From Planctomycetaceae bacterium (GTDB lineage: Bacteria > Planctomycetota > Planctomycetia > Pirellulales > Thermoguttaceae), in contig JAITST010000371.1 of the NCBI GenBank assembly GCA_031287585.1, positions 1 to 9,320 on the forward strand: a stretch of DNA of 9,320 nt, written 5' to 3'. The notes under the pieces were generated by a model. That model did no database searches and was not told where the DNA came from. It saw only the letters and a list, made by a program, of their open reading frames with translations. This document shows positions 1-6,679 of the stretch, in pieces. Made by a program: the position numbers and the translations under genes. Within the stretch, counting starts at the first letter, position 1, and every line of letters begins with the position of its first letter.

Positions 1-191
1 AATACGCCGCTCAACAACGACAACTGCGGATAAAAATTTGAATCGCGCGTGTCCATCTGATTACATACATGAATCAAAAAAAACAGAATACGGAATGTTA
101 TACGTGTGAAAAACGAAAAGGTGCGAGATTATTGGAATTTTTTTACTTTGCAATTTGTGTGTCAACCTGTCTCGCCGACCAACTTCGTTTG

Positions 192-200
192 TGATACAAT
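192..200 (+). promoter_or_regulatory. Extended -10 promoter for the hydrolase gene
   Basis: TGA followed directly by TACAAT (195-200) gives an extended -10 element (TGn-TATAAT type) about 47 bases before the preferred start at 247. No convincing -35 hexamer is seen at 16-18 bases upstream, which is tolerated by extended -10 promoters. Sequence inference only. Confidence 0.4.
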
Positions 201-246
201 TTACCTCCGTTGTTCTCTTTCATAAACTATGACCGGAGTTATTCAG

Positions 247-1119
247 ATGTTCAAACTTAAAATCCGCAAACGTTTTCTTTATCTTTTATTTGGAATGTTG
301 TTTGCCGTTGTTTATGTTGTTGGTTGCCAAGCCGACTTTATTGCTCGGCGGTTGGCGTTTCATCCGCCCAAGTTTCCGGCTGGTGATTGGGATTTTGTCC
401 ACGATTCGTTTACCGAAGTTCAGTTCAAAAACTCGCGGGAGCAAGTGCTTGTCGGACGCTACATCGACTTTCGAAAAACGTTTGCTGATGATACTGAACG
501 AGCCGGACGTGTTGCGATTGGTTCGATTTTGTACTGTCACGGTAACGCCGAAAACATTTCTTACATCACCGATTTCGCTATCGGTTTGAGCCGCGATTTA
601 GGTTGTAACGTTTTCATTTTCGATTACGCTGGTTACGGCAAGAGCGAGTCAACACCGACAACGGTTGGAATACTGGACGACGGACGGGCGGCACGGGATT
701 GGCTGGCAAAACACGACAGAATCGCGAAAGACGCGGTGATAGTTTATGGTCAGTCGCTCGGCGGATGTGTCGCGGTTGACATCGCGGCAAAAGATGGCGC
801 GAGAGGTTTGATTGTCGAAAGTTCGTTCACGTCACTCGACGCAATGGGCAAGGTATTATTACCGTTTCTACCGGTGAAAATACTGTTGAAAGAGCGGCTG
901 GCATCGGTCGAAAAAATCGGCGGCTATCGCGGCAAAACATTCATCAGTCACGGCAAAGCGGACAGAGTAATTCCGTTCGCGCAAGGTGAAAAACTATACG
1001 AAGCCGCCAACGCCCCCAAAACATTCTACATCCCGCCATCCGGCAAAGACCAACATTCCGCATGGCATTGCAACGAACATCGTGAAAAATTGCGTGAGTT
1101 TGTGGCGGGATTGGAGTGA
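247..1119 (+). CDS. Alpha/beta hydrolase of the ABHD13/ABHD17 (BEM46-like) type, probable lipoprotein
   Basis: A serine hydrolase, likely an esterase, thioesterase or peptidase acting at the envelope; substrate unknown. With the start at 247 it has 290 residues. The N-terminus is basic (KLKIRKR), then a hydrophobic segment ends in V-V-G-C with Cys27 as candidate lipidated residue, so membrane anchoring is likely. The fold motifs are in order: oxyanion-type HGNAEN at His98, DYAGYGKS, nucleophile elbow GQSLGG with Ser170, acid Asp239 in HGKADRVIPF, and a catalytic His near the end (His270 in DQHSAWH; His274 is the alternative). An in-frame ATG at 229 exists, but it has no ribosome site, while GGAG (235-238) lies eight bases before 247. 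Length fits the family. It stands alone, with its own promoter upstream and another promoter after its stop. The family call is firm; the physiological role is not inferable. Confidence 0.88.
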   Translation: MFKLKIRKRFLYLLFGMLFAVVYVVGCQADFIARRLAFHPPKFPAGDWDFVHDSFTEVQFKNSREQVLVGRYIDFRKTFADDTERAGRVAIGSILYCHGNAENISYITDFAIGLSRDLGCNVFIFDYAGYGKSESTPTTVGILDDGRAARDWLAKHDRIAKDAVIVYGQSLGGCVAVDIAAKDGARGLIVESSFTSLDAMGKVLLPFLPVKILLKERLASVEKIGGYRGKTFISHGKADRVIPFAQGEKLYEAANAPKTFYIPPSGKDQHSAWHCNEHREKLREFVAGLE

Positions 1120-1145
1120 CCGATAGTTTTTGGGGGTAATGCCTC

Positions 1146-1174
1146 TTGACATTGTTTTGGTTTTAATATACAAT
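1146..1174 (+). promoter_or_regulatory. Sigma-70-type promoter of the DUF1559 gene
   Basis: A perfect TTGACA (1146-1151) is separated by 17 bases from TACAAT (1169-1174), one base from the housekeeping consensus. Transcription would start near 1181 and leave a leader of about 65 bases before the ATG at 1246. It is the best promoter match in the window, suggesting strong expression of the DUF1559-lipoprotein unit. Confidence 0.65.
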
Positions 1175-1187
1175 ACTCAACATCAAA

Positions 1188-1207
1188 GTTCACGAAGCGT
1201 CGTGAAC
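1188..1207. repeat. Perfect palindrome/hairpin in the DUF1559 leader
   Basis: GTTCACGA (1188-1195) and TCGTGAAC (1200-1207) are exact reverse complements around the loop AGCG. It lies roughly 7 to 27 bases after the predicted transcription start, so it could be an operator for a dimeric regulator or a 5' RNA hairpin that protects the message. Nothing here decides between these. Confidence 0.5.
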
Positions 1208-1232
1208 AACAATCACACCAAACCTTTTCTCG

Positions 1233-1238
1233 AAAGGA
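1233..1238 (+). promoter_or_regulatory. Ribosome binding site of the DUF1559 gene
   Basis: AAAGGA sits seven bases before the ATG at 1246. It matters because it marks that ATG as the real start although the reading frame from it ends at TAA 1321 unless the G run changes length. Confidence 0.6.
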
Positions 1239-1245
1239 AAGAAAA

Positions 1246-2419
1246 ATGACAGACTTTGTAAAAACACAAATTAACACAATTAACCAAATGTTAAAATGGG
1301 GGGGGGGGCGCAGTTTACGGTAAATACCGTATTTACTGTTCTCGCTCGGCTTTTACCCTGGTTGAGCTTCTTGTTGTTATCGCCATTATTGGCGTTCTAA
1401 TCGCTTTGCTCTTGCCCGCTGTGCAAGCCGCCCGTGAGGCGGCGCGAAGGATGCAGTGTACCAACCAAATGAAACAATTCACGCTTGGGTTGATGAATTA
1501 TCACGATACCCAAAATTCGTTACCCGCTGCGGCATCACGTATACGTATTCAGGATAATAATGACGAATGCCGCTACAGTCCGCATGTGAAAATTCTTCCC
1601 TACGTAGAACAATCGGCTTACTATGATGCGATTAACGCGGCAGCCAATGCCGGTACCATTAGACCGTGGATATCCAATAACGGTGAAACGGAAAAAGCAA
1701 TCCCTTCATATCTTTGTCCGTCTGATGGTAACGCCAAAAATGAGGGGCTTAATAGAGTGGCACGTACCAATCTGATGTACTCTCTTGGTGACGGTGTTAT
1801 TCAAATGCACACTACAACTCCCACTAAAACAGGCGGAAGAGTTGATGCTTCAGAGAGGGTTACGCATCGTATCCCCTTTGCGCCCAACGAATGGAAAAGT
1901 CTCGCGTCAATTACGGATGGGACAAGTAATACTATCGCTGTGAGTGAGGCGGTTACCATGGTTTCTACTTCCGATACATCCATTCGTAGCGGCGGGGCAA
2001 AACTCAGTGGTCTTAATACCGGTATGACACTCAAGCCGTCGCTATGTTTGAGTATTCGCGACCCTCTTGACAACAAGAAAATTGCCGCGTCTTATCAATC
2101 AACAGCTTGGCAACACACTATGAAATGGACTGATGGAATGCCTGCCTTTACCGGATTCAATACGGTGATGCCCCCTAATGGACCAACATGCTCTCCAACC
2201 GGTACCTGTAACGCATGGGCACTTCTTACCGCAACGAGTAATCACTCCGGCGGTGTCAATGTCGGGTATATTGACGGCTCTGTCCATTTTGTTTCTGATA
2301 CCGTTGATACCAAAGGTTTACCAGACCACACGCAAGGACCAGCGATGACAGGAACATCTCCGTTAGGTGTCTGGGGTGCGCTCGGTTCCATTAACGGCGG
2401 GGAATCGGTGTCGATGTGA
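1246..2419 (+). CDS. DUF1559 pseudopilin-like protein, out of frame at an 11-G run
   Basis: A planctomycete DUF1559 family protein (PF07596) with a type IV prepilin-like N-terminus, expected to be membrane-anchored or exported by a pseudopilin system; the exact function is unknown. The pilin segment AFTLVELLVVIAIIG begins at 1349, is followed by LLPAVQAAREAARRMQC, and the C-terminus has SNHSGGVNVGYIDGS, an exact H-x9-DG motif. As read, the ATG at 1246 gives 25 codons and stops at TAA 1321, because 11 Gs (1298-1308) put the start in a different frame from the body. The body frame has a TAA at 1292 and no ATG, GTG or TTG before TTG 1406, which is inside the pilin helix. With 10 Gs (or 7 or 13) one frame of about 390 residues runs from 1246 to 2419, with a basic leader, Gly-Gly-Gly, cleavage before Phe36 and Glu at +5. 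Phase variation or a homopolymer read error are both possible. Confidence 0.85.
1298..1308 (+). repeat. 11-G homopolymer in the DUF1559 leader peptide
   Basis: Eleven consecutive Gs lie 52 bases after the ATG at 1246 and about 40 bases before the pilin motif. A tract length of 3n+1 joins the start to the body, and 11 does not. Such tracts mutate by slipped-strand mispairing and are known contingency loci in other bacteria. They are also a typical place for sequencing error. Confidence 0.9.
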
Positions 2420-2425
2420 TGTTTT

Positions 2426-2460
2426 GTCGTACTCGCACTCCGTTGGGGTGCGAGTACGAC
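2426..2460 (+). terminator. Long hairpin between DUF1559 gene and lipoprotein gene
   Basis: GTCGTACTCGCAC (2426-2438) pairs exactly with 2448-2460, and the loop can extend the stem by C-G, C-G and one G-U pair to 16 pairs around GTT. It starts seven bases after the DUF1559 stop. The following bases are T-rich but interrupted (TTCATTTTATGTTTT), so it may be a partial terminator or a 3' stabilising hairpin that sets different levels for the two genes. Confidence 0.6.
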
Positions 2461-2519
2461 ACGTGTTCATTTTATGTTTTGCTTTTACAAAAAACTATTC
2501 TATTCAGAAAGGATATTTT

Positions 2520-3029
2520 ATGAGAAAAATTATGTTTGCGGGATTTTGTGTTTTGATTATAGGATTTGTAGGTTGCGGTAAAAAACTTCCCGATGGAATG
2601 CCTACGTTATATCCGTGTACACTTGTCATACTTCAAGAGGGCAAACCGGTTGACGATGTTTTGGTTCGGCTTTATCCAGAAGACAAGTCACTCACAAGTT
2701 GGACGGTGGGAGGAATCTCACAAAAGAACGGTGAAACAGTTTTGATGACACTCGGAGAGTACAAAGGTGCGCCTGCCGGCAAGTATAAAATTACCGCAGT
2801 AAAAACGCTCATCAAGGATAAGGAAGGTACTACGCTAACCCCAGAACAGACGGCAAAAGGAGAATCTGTCCCGCAGGTGAAGACGGTTTACGTCAATCCC
2901 AAGTACGAGGCAGAAGATTCAACAGACCTAACAATAGAGATTGGAGCGGAAACAAAACTCGCTGAAATTGATTTGGGGGCTGCCTTTAATAAAGAGGAAG
3001 GTTATGATCCGAATAAAATCGGTAGGTGA
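2520..3029 (+). CDS. Small lipoprotein with a transthyretin/CarbopepD-like fold, partner of DUF1559
   Basis: A 169-residue secreted lipoprotein of unknown function. The start at 2520 is set by AGAAAGGA (2506-2513), six bases upstream; the frame is open further upstream into the DUF1559 gene, but that part has no ribosome site and overlaps coding sequence. The N-terminus MRKIM, a hydrophobic stretch and F-V-G-C give a signal peptide with lipidated Cys19. The mature part has the pattern CTLVILQEGKPVDDVLVRLYP, then GGISQKNGETVLMT and GAPAGKYKITAVKT, which resembles the carboxypeptidase regulatory-like/transthyretin-like beta sandwich common in planctomycete lipoproteins. It lies 100 bases after the DUF1559 stop on the same strand without a clear promoter of its own, so co-transcription is likely. 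The lipoprotein call is firm, the fold assignment moderate. Confidence 0.8.
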   Translation: MRKIMFAGFCVLIIGFVGCGKKLPDGMPTLYPCTLVILQEGKPVDDVLVRLYPEDKSLTSWTVGGISQKNGETVLMTLGEYKGAPAGKYKITAVKTLIKDKEGTTLTPEQTAKGESVPQVKTVYVNPKYEAEDSTDLTIEIGAETKLAEIDLGAAFNKEEGYDPNKIGR

Positions 3030-3070
3030 TTTCGTTACGCTTCAGCCGTTGTAATGAAATAATACAAGGT

Positions 3071-3091
3071 TTACGGATTTTACATCCGTAA
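3071..3091 (+). terminator. Hairpin after the lipoprotein gene, possible terminator
   Basis: TTACGGAT (3071-3078) and ATCCGTAA (3084-3091) form a perfect eight-pair stem with a five-base loop, followed by TTCTTC. It is 41 bases after the lipoprotein stop. The weak T-tract makes it only a modest terminator candidate. Confidence 0.4.
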
Positions 3092-3130
3092 TTCTTCAAA
3101 CTATGGTATCCCATTGAATTACTATAATGG

Positions 3131-3156
3131 GTTGTTCAAACGTTTTTTTGAACGAC
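3131..3156 (+). terminator. Second hairpin after the lipoprotein gene
   Basis: GTTGTTCAAA (3131-3140) pairs with TTTGAACGAC (3147-3156) over ten pairs, one of them G-U, around CGTTTT. No T-run follows, so factor-independent termination is uncertain. It could instead be part of a structured RNA. Confidence 0.35.
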
Positions 3157-3335
3157 CACCGTAAGCTTGAATTTACCGACGGAGTTACGCAGGGTAAAGC
3201 CAACACTGCGCGGAGTACCGCTTCGTTACCGACTGTTATATGTGAGCAATTTTCAAGCGTGTTCGGTATAAATACGAACCAATCGTAACTTTTATTGGAT
3301 ATTTAACTTTATATAAGTTTTGCAGATCACTTAAA

Positions 3336-3367
3336 CACAAGCAGTATTTACTCAAATACTGCTTGTG
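3336..3367. repeat. Perfect 14-bp inverted repeat
   Basis: Positions 3336-3349 and 3354-3367 are exact reverse complements around ACTC, the longest perfect inverted repeat noticed in the window. On the minus strand the stem is followed by TTTAAG; on the plus strand by ATAATACC. It lies about 65 bases before the extended -10 at 3430 and may be an operator, an RNA stem or a terminator. Confidence 0.65.
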
Positions 3368-3376
3368 ATAATACCT

Positions 3377-3392
3377 TTGCCCTACGGGGCAA
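3377..3392 (+). repeat. Short hairpin closed by a TACG tetraloop
   Basis: TTGCCC (3377-3382) pairs with GGGCAA (3387-3392) around TACG, giving in RNA a C(UACG)G loop, one of the exceptionally stable UNCG tetraloops. It lies ten bases after the 14-bp inverted repeat and upstream of the predicted promoters. Confidence 0.45.
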
Positions 3393-3429
3393 TGATGAGA
3401 AACACGTCTCTACAAATTTCAACCGTGAC

Positions 3430-3438
3430 TGGTATAAT
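3430..3438 (+). promoter_or_regulatory. Extended -10 promoter candidate for the flavoprotein gene
   Basis: TGG followed by TATAAT (3433-3438) is a perfect -10 hexamer with the TGn extension, about 75 bases before the ATG at 3513. No clear -35 is seen. Confidence 0.5.
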
Positions 3439-3440
3439 CA

Positions 3441-3468
3441 TTGCAATTTCTGTCGTTTATTGTACAAT
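3441..3468 (+). promoter_or_regulatory. Second promoter candidate for the flavoprotein gene
   Basis: TTGCAA (3441-3446) and TACAAT (3463-3468) are separated by 16 bases and lie 45 bases before the start at 3513. It could act in place of, or together with, the extended -10 just upstream. Confidence 0.35.
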
Positions 3469-3512
3469 TCTTACTTACTATTTTTATTTTTGCACACTAT
3501 CCCATTTGAACA

Positions 3513-6500
3513 ATGCAATATCTGACTTCGGCGCAATCTCGGTTGCAGGATGATTTACGCGGTATTATTCATGGCGACGTTGCTTGTGACCGTGTCACCG
3601 TTAGTCTTTATGCTACCGATGCGAGTCCGTTTGAACTTCGTCCGCGCGGCATTGTTTGTCCGCGTTCTACCAGTGACGTTGTCGCTTGCGTTCGTTATGC
3701 TTCCGAAAATCAAATGACAATAACCGTTCGCGGGGCTGGCAGCGGTTTGGCTGGCGGTGCTTTGGGGAACGGTCTCATCATTGACTTTACCCGTTATATG
3801 CGGTACCTGCTTGATGTCGATAACGAATCCGGCTCGTTTACCGTTCAATCCGGTGCTTCTTTGTCTGCCGTCAATTCACGTCTCGCTCTGTCCTCACGAA
3901 AATTCGGTGCAACATCCGGTTACGTTCCCGCCACTACATTCGGCAGTCTCTTCGCGTCAGCCGGTGCTGGTCAACATTGGTTACGTTACGGAACAATACG
4001 TGACAACATTCTAGGTCTAACAGCAGTTCTCGGCGACGGAACAGTTATCAGTTTGCAAAGTGACGACTTACCAACCGCGTCCGAAACCGCAATCGCTACA
4101 CCGTCCGGTTTCGTTAGCGACACCGACGAATCAATCGCACGCCGCGTTTCGCTCGCGCGCGGAATCGTTTACGGTCGTGAACATCAGTTAGCCGAAGACG
4201 TTTGCCGAATACTTTCAAGCGTTTCGTCAGCAGAACTCAATCACCAGCGTTCTATTCCCGCAAACCGTTATGGCTACTGTCTTGACGGCGTTTTGCAAAC
4301 ACGCGGTGACGGCGTTACGGTTGTTGACCTGCCGCGTTTGATGTGCGGTTCAGAAGGAACGCTCGGCATCGTTACACAGTTGAAATTGAGAAGTGCCAAA
4401 TGTTCAAAACATGCCGGCGCGGTTATTTTATTTTTCGGAAGTATTCACGCGGCGGTACGCGCGGTACAGTCAATTCTGCATTACGAACCGCTCGCGTGTG
4501 AACTCATCGACCGCCGTCACATAACTCTCTTACGTGAATGGGAACATCGCGTTGTTGAAATTATTCCGCCCGAAACGGAGGCGGTGTTGTTGATTGAAGC
4601 CGACAGTTTGCATCCGCTCGAACTGACTGACCGGCTCAACGACATGGTTTTCTCGATTCGTGAGAGCGGCGACCAAGAGACCGGGTGTTTCGGCGGGCGG
4701 CTGTTTTTGACACCGGGTGAACTTGCGTTATATCAAACGATAGTTGAGAAATTTAACTTCGTTTTGTTCCGTATGAAAAACTTGCGGCACAAAATCCCGA
4801 TGCTTGAAGACTTGGCGGTGCCGGTTCACGAATTGCCAGCGATGTTGACGGCGGTGCAAAAGATTTTCCGAAATTGCGGTGTAGTCGCGTCGTTTTCGGG
4901 GCATATCGGAAACGGTCAGTTGAATTTGCAACCGATTTTCGATTCGGAACAAACCGACGCAGTTTCGGTTATCAAACGTCTTGTTGATGAAGTTTACGCG
5001 GAAGTGATTGCGCGCGGCGGAACGTTGAGCAGCGAGCAATCCGGTGGACTGGCAAAGAGCCGGTATCTCGCGTTACAGTATCCCGCGTTGTTTCCGGTCT
5101 TCACGAAACTGAAAACAGTTTTCGACCCTGAACGAATTTTGAATCCGGGCAAAGTTATCGGCGACGGTCTCCCTTGGACAAGTTACCTGCGTCCGCATTT
5201 GAAACGCGGTTACAACAGTCCTGACGCATCGGGTATTATTACCGAAAACGGTGTGAGAACGTCACCGGGTTCTAAATATGATGATGACGAAAACGACGAA
5301 TTACAGTTCTCGACAAACCAACTCGAATTGCAACTTGAATGGGATTCGGAACCATACGAGGAGATTTCACTTGCGTGCAACGGTTGCGCACGATGCCGTT
5401 CCCGCGAGCCGAATATGCGGATGTGTCCGGTATTTCGTAAACATTCCGACGAGGTCAATGCTCCACGCTCGAAGGCGAACACGTTACGCAGTTTGATTGA
5501 GAAGTCGTTGCCGCTCGCGATGTTGACAACGGAGATGTCGCACCAAATCGCGGACAGTTGTATCCGATGTTATTCGTGCGGCAATGAGTGTCCGGTTGAA
5601 GTCGATATACCGCGTTTGGCGTTTCGTTGTAAGATGGCGTACGCGGCGGCTCACGGGTTGACGTGGGGTGATATTTTTCTGTCGAACATGGGCGGTATGC
5701 TGTGGTATTTATCGTTTATAAGTTGTCCGGTAAACTGGGCGTTCACTAATCGTTTTTCGCGGTGGTGTATTGAGAAACTTGTTCAGTTCCCGCAGGAACG
5801 GAAGTTTCCGACGCTAACAAAGATGACGTACTTGTCGAAACTGATGTGGGTTTTTCCGTCACTCTTGCATCCGAGCCGTGAAACGACACGGAAGGTAGTA
5901 TTGTTTCTTGATACGTACCCGAATTTTTTCGATACTAAACTTGTCGAGGCGGCGGTGAAGGTTTTACGACGAAACGGAATCAGTGTTTTCATACCGAAAC
6001 GACAACGCGATTCGGGACAGATGGCGATTGCGTGCGGCAACGCCTCGCGTGCGGCAAAGTTGGCACGGCAAAACGTGACGGTACTTGCGGACGCGGTTCG
6101 TCAGGGATACGACATTGTAACGATTGATTCGATGTCATCGTTTTGTATGCAGAAAGAGTATGTGTATGTTTACGAACATACCGACACAGAGTTGGTTGCA
6201 AAGCACGTGACTGACTTGTGTTCGTTTCTGTGGAACTTGCATTGTAATGGTGAGTTGAAGACGAATTTTCAACCGTTAAAGATGAACGTAGGATACCACG
6301 CACCGTGCCGTTCGATAGTGAGCCGCGAAAGTCCGGTAGAATCACCAACGCCGGCGGAATTGTTATTGCGGATGATACCGGAGTTGAATGTAGAGAGATT
6401 AGAACAGGGCTGCTGCGGAATGGCTGGTTCGTTCGGTATGAAAAAACAGAACTACCTAGACAGTTTAAGAATAGGAATGAATCTATTCCGCGCGTTAAAA

Positions 6501-6629
6501 AACGAAACATTAGAAGTCGGCGTAACGGAATGTGCCTACTGCAAAATCCAAATGGAACACGCAACAAAAAAAACAACGCTGCACCCGATAAAATTGTTAG
6601 CCGATGCGTACGGAGATGAAGAGGTGTGA
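3513..6629 (+). CDS. FAD-linked 2-hydroxyacid dehydrogenase fused to Fe-S/CCG oxidoreductase (YdiJ-like)
   Basis: A 1038-residue membrane-associated dehydrogenase of the GlcD/D-lactate dehydrogenase superfamily, expected to oxidise a D-2-hydroxyacid (D-lactate, D-2-hydroxyglutarate or similar) with FAD and pass electrons through Fe-S clusters. Order of parts: PCMH-type FAD-binding domain about 40-290 (GAGSGLAGGALGNG at 74-87, RYGTIRDNILGLTAVLGDG, CGSEGTLGIVT); FAD-oxidase C-terminal domain about 300-550; two 4Fe-4S motifs (Cys622, 625, 628, 638 and Cys683, 686, 689, 693); C-terminal CCG-type region with GYHAPCRS, EQGCCGMAGSFG and TECAYCKIQ. Length is close to E. coli YdiJ. Oddities: the usual G-H-x-G-D-G-N-L-H motif reads GHIGNGQLN (His464 kept, second His replaced by Asn471) and the usual E-H-G reads E-Q-S (508-510); the first CCG motif reads DSG (833-835). 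The start at 3513 lacks a good ribosome site. No dedicated transporter or regulator lies nearby. Family certain, substrate open. Confidence 0.9.
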   Translation: MQYLTSAQSRLQDDLRGIIHGDVACDRVTVSLYATDASPFELRPRGIVCPRSTSDVVACVRYASENQMTITVRGAGSGLAGGALGNGLIIDFTRYMRYLLDVDNESGSFTVQSGASLSAVNSRLALSSRKFGATSGYVPATTFGSLFASAGAGQHWLRYGTIRDNILGLTAVLGDGTVISLQSDDLPTASETAIATPSGFVSDTDESIARRVSLARGIVYGREHQLAEDVCRILSSVSSAELNHQRSIPANRYGYCLDGVLQTRGDGVTVVDLPRLMCGSEGTLGIVTQLKLRSAKCSKHAGAVILFFGSIHAAVRAVQSILHYEPLACELIDRRHITLLREWEHRVVEIIPPETEAVLLIEADSLHPLELTDRLNDMVFSIRESGDQETGCFGGRLFLTPGELALYQTIVEKFNFVLFRMKNLRHKIPMLEDLAVPVHELPAMLTAVQKIFRNCGVVASFSGHIGNGQLNLQPIFDSEQTDAVSVIKRLVDEVYAEVIARGGTLSSEQSGGLAKSRYLALQYPALFPVFTKLKTVFDPERILNPGKVIGDGLPWTSYLRPHLKRGYNSPDASGIITENGVRTSPGSKYDDDENDELQFSTNQLELQLEWDSEPYEEISLACNGCARCRSREPNMRMCPVFRKHSDEVNAPRSKANTLRSLIEKSLPLAMLTTEMSHQIADSCIRCYSCGNECPVEVDIPRLAFRCKMAYAAAHGLTWGDIFLSNMGGMLWYLSFISCPVNWAFTNRFSRWCIEKLVQFPQERKFPTLTKMTYLSKLMWVFPSLLHPSRETTRKVVLFLDTYPNFFDTKLVEAAVKVLRRNGISVFIPKRQRDSGQMAIACGNASRAAKLARQNVTVLADAVRQGYDIVTIDSMSSFCMQKEYVYVYEHTDTELVAKHVTDLCSFLWNLHCNGELKTNFQPLKMNVGYHAPCRSIVSRESPVESPTPAELLLRMIPELNVERLEQGCCGMAGSFGMKKQNYLDSLRIGMNLFRALKNETLEVGVTECAYCKIQMEHATKKTTLHPIKLLADAYGDEEV

Positions 6630-6679
6630 TTGGGAACGGACAAAAATCATATATCTTTACCTACCTGTGAAAAAACAAT

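Larger units (their letters stand above)
3030..3512. other. Gene-free, hairpin-rich region before the flavoprotein gene
   Basis: No convincing gene is seen in these 483 bases. The stretch holds several separate inverted repeats (3071-3091, 3131-3156, 3273-3287, 3305-3319, 3336-3367, 3377-3392), a GC-richer block bounded by two copies of TTACCGAC (3173-3180 and 3226-3233), and two promoter candidates near its right end. It may contain the end of the lipoprotein transcript, a structured leader or a small RNA. No tRNA or known riboswitch was recognised. Confidence 0.5.

Noticed and set aside
1..109. Possible 3' end of an upstream gene running into the window
   Set aside because: All three plus frames are open at the left edge and end at short distances (31-33, 37-39, 107-109). 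None has recognisable protein sequence, so no frame can be chosen.
2367..2519. Upstream extension of the lipoprotein frame
   Set aside because: It overlaps the DUF1559 gene and the hairpin and would place 51 residues before a complete lipoprotein signal peptide. The ribosome site points to 2520.
3160..3240. tRNA-like or riboswitch-like block
   Set aside because: No cloverleaf, no GTTC-type T-loop at the right spacing and no known riboswitch core could be laid onto this sequence.
3391..3553. Small ORF with a hydrophobic segment (about 54 residues from the ATG at 3391)
   Set aside because: It overlaps the promoter candidates and the first 41 bases of the flavoprotein gene, its hydrophobicity follows from AT-rich sequence, and no strong ribosome site precedes it.
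5989..6576. 195-codon open frame on the minus strand inside the flavoprotein gene
   Set aside because: It is Ser/Arg-rich without motifs, and the opposite strand has conserved CCG-domain motifs throughout.
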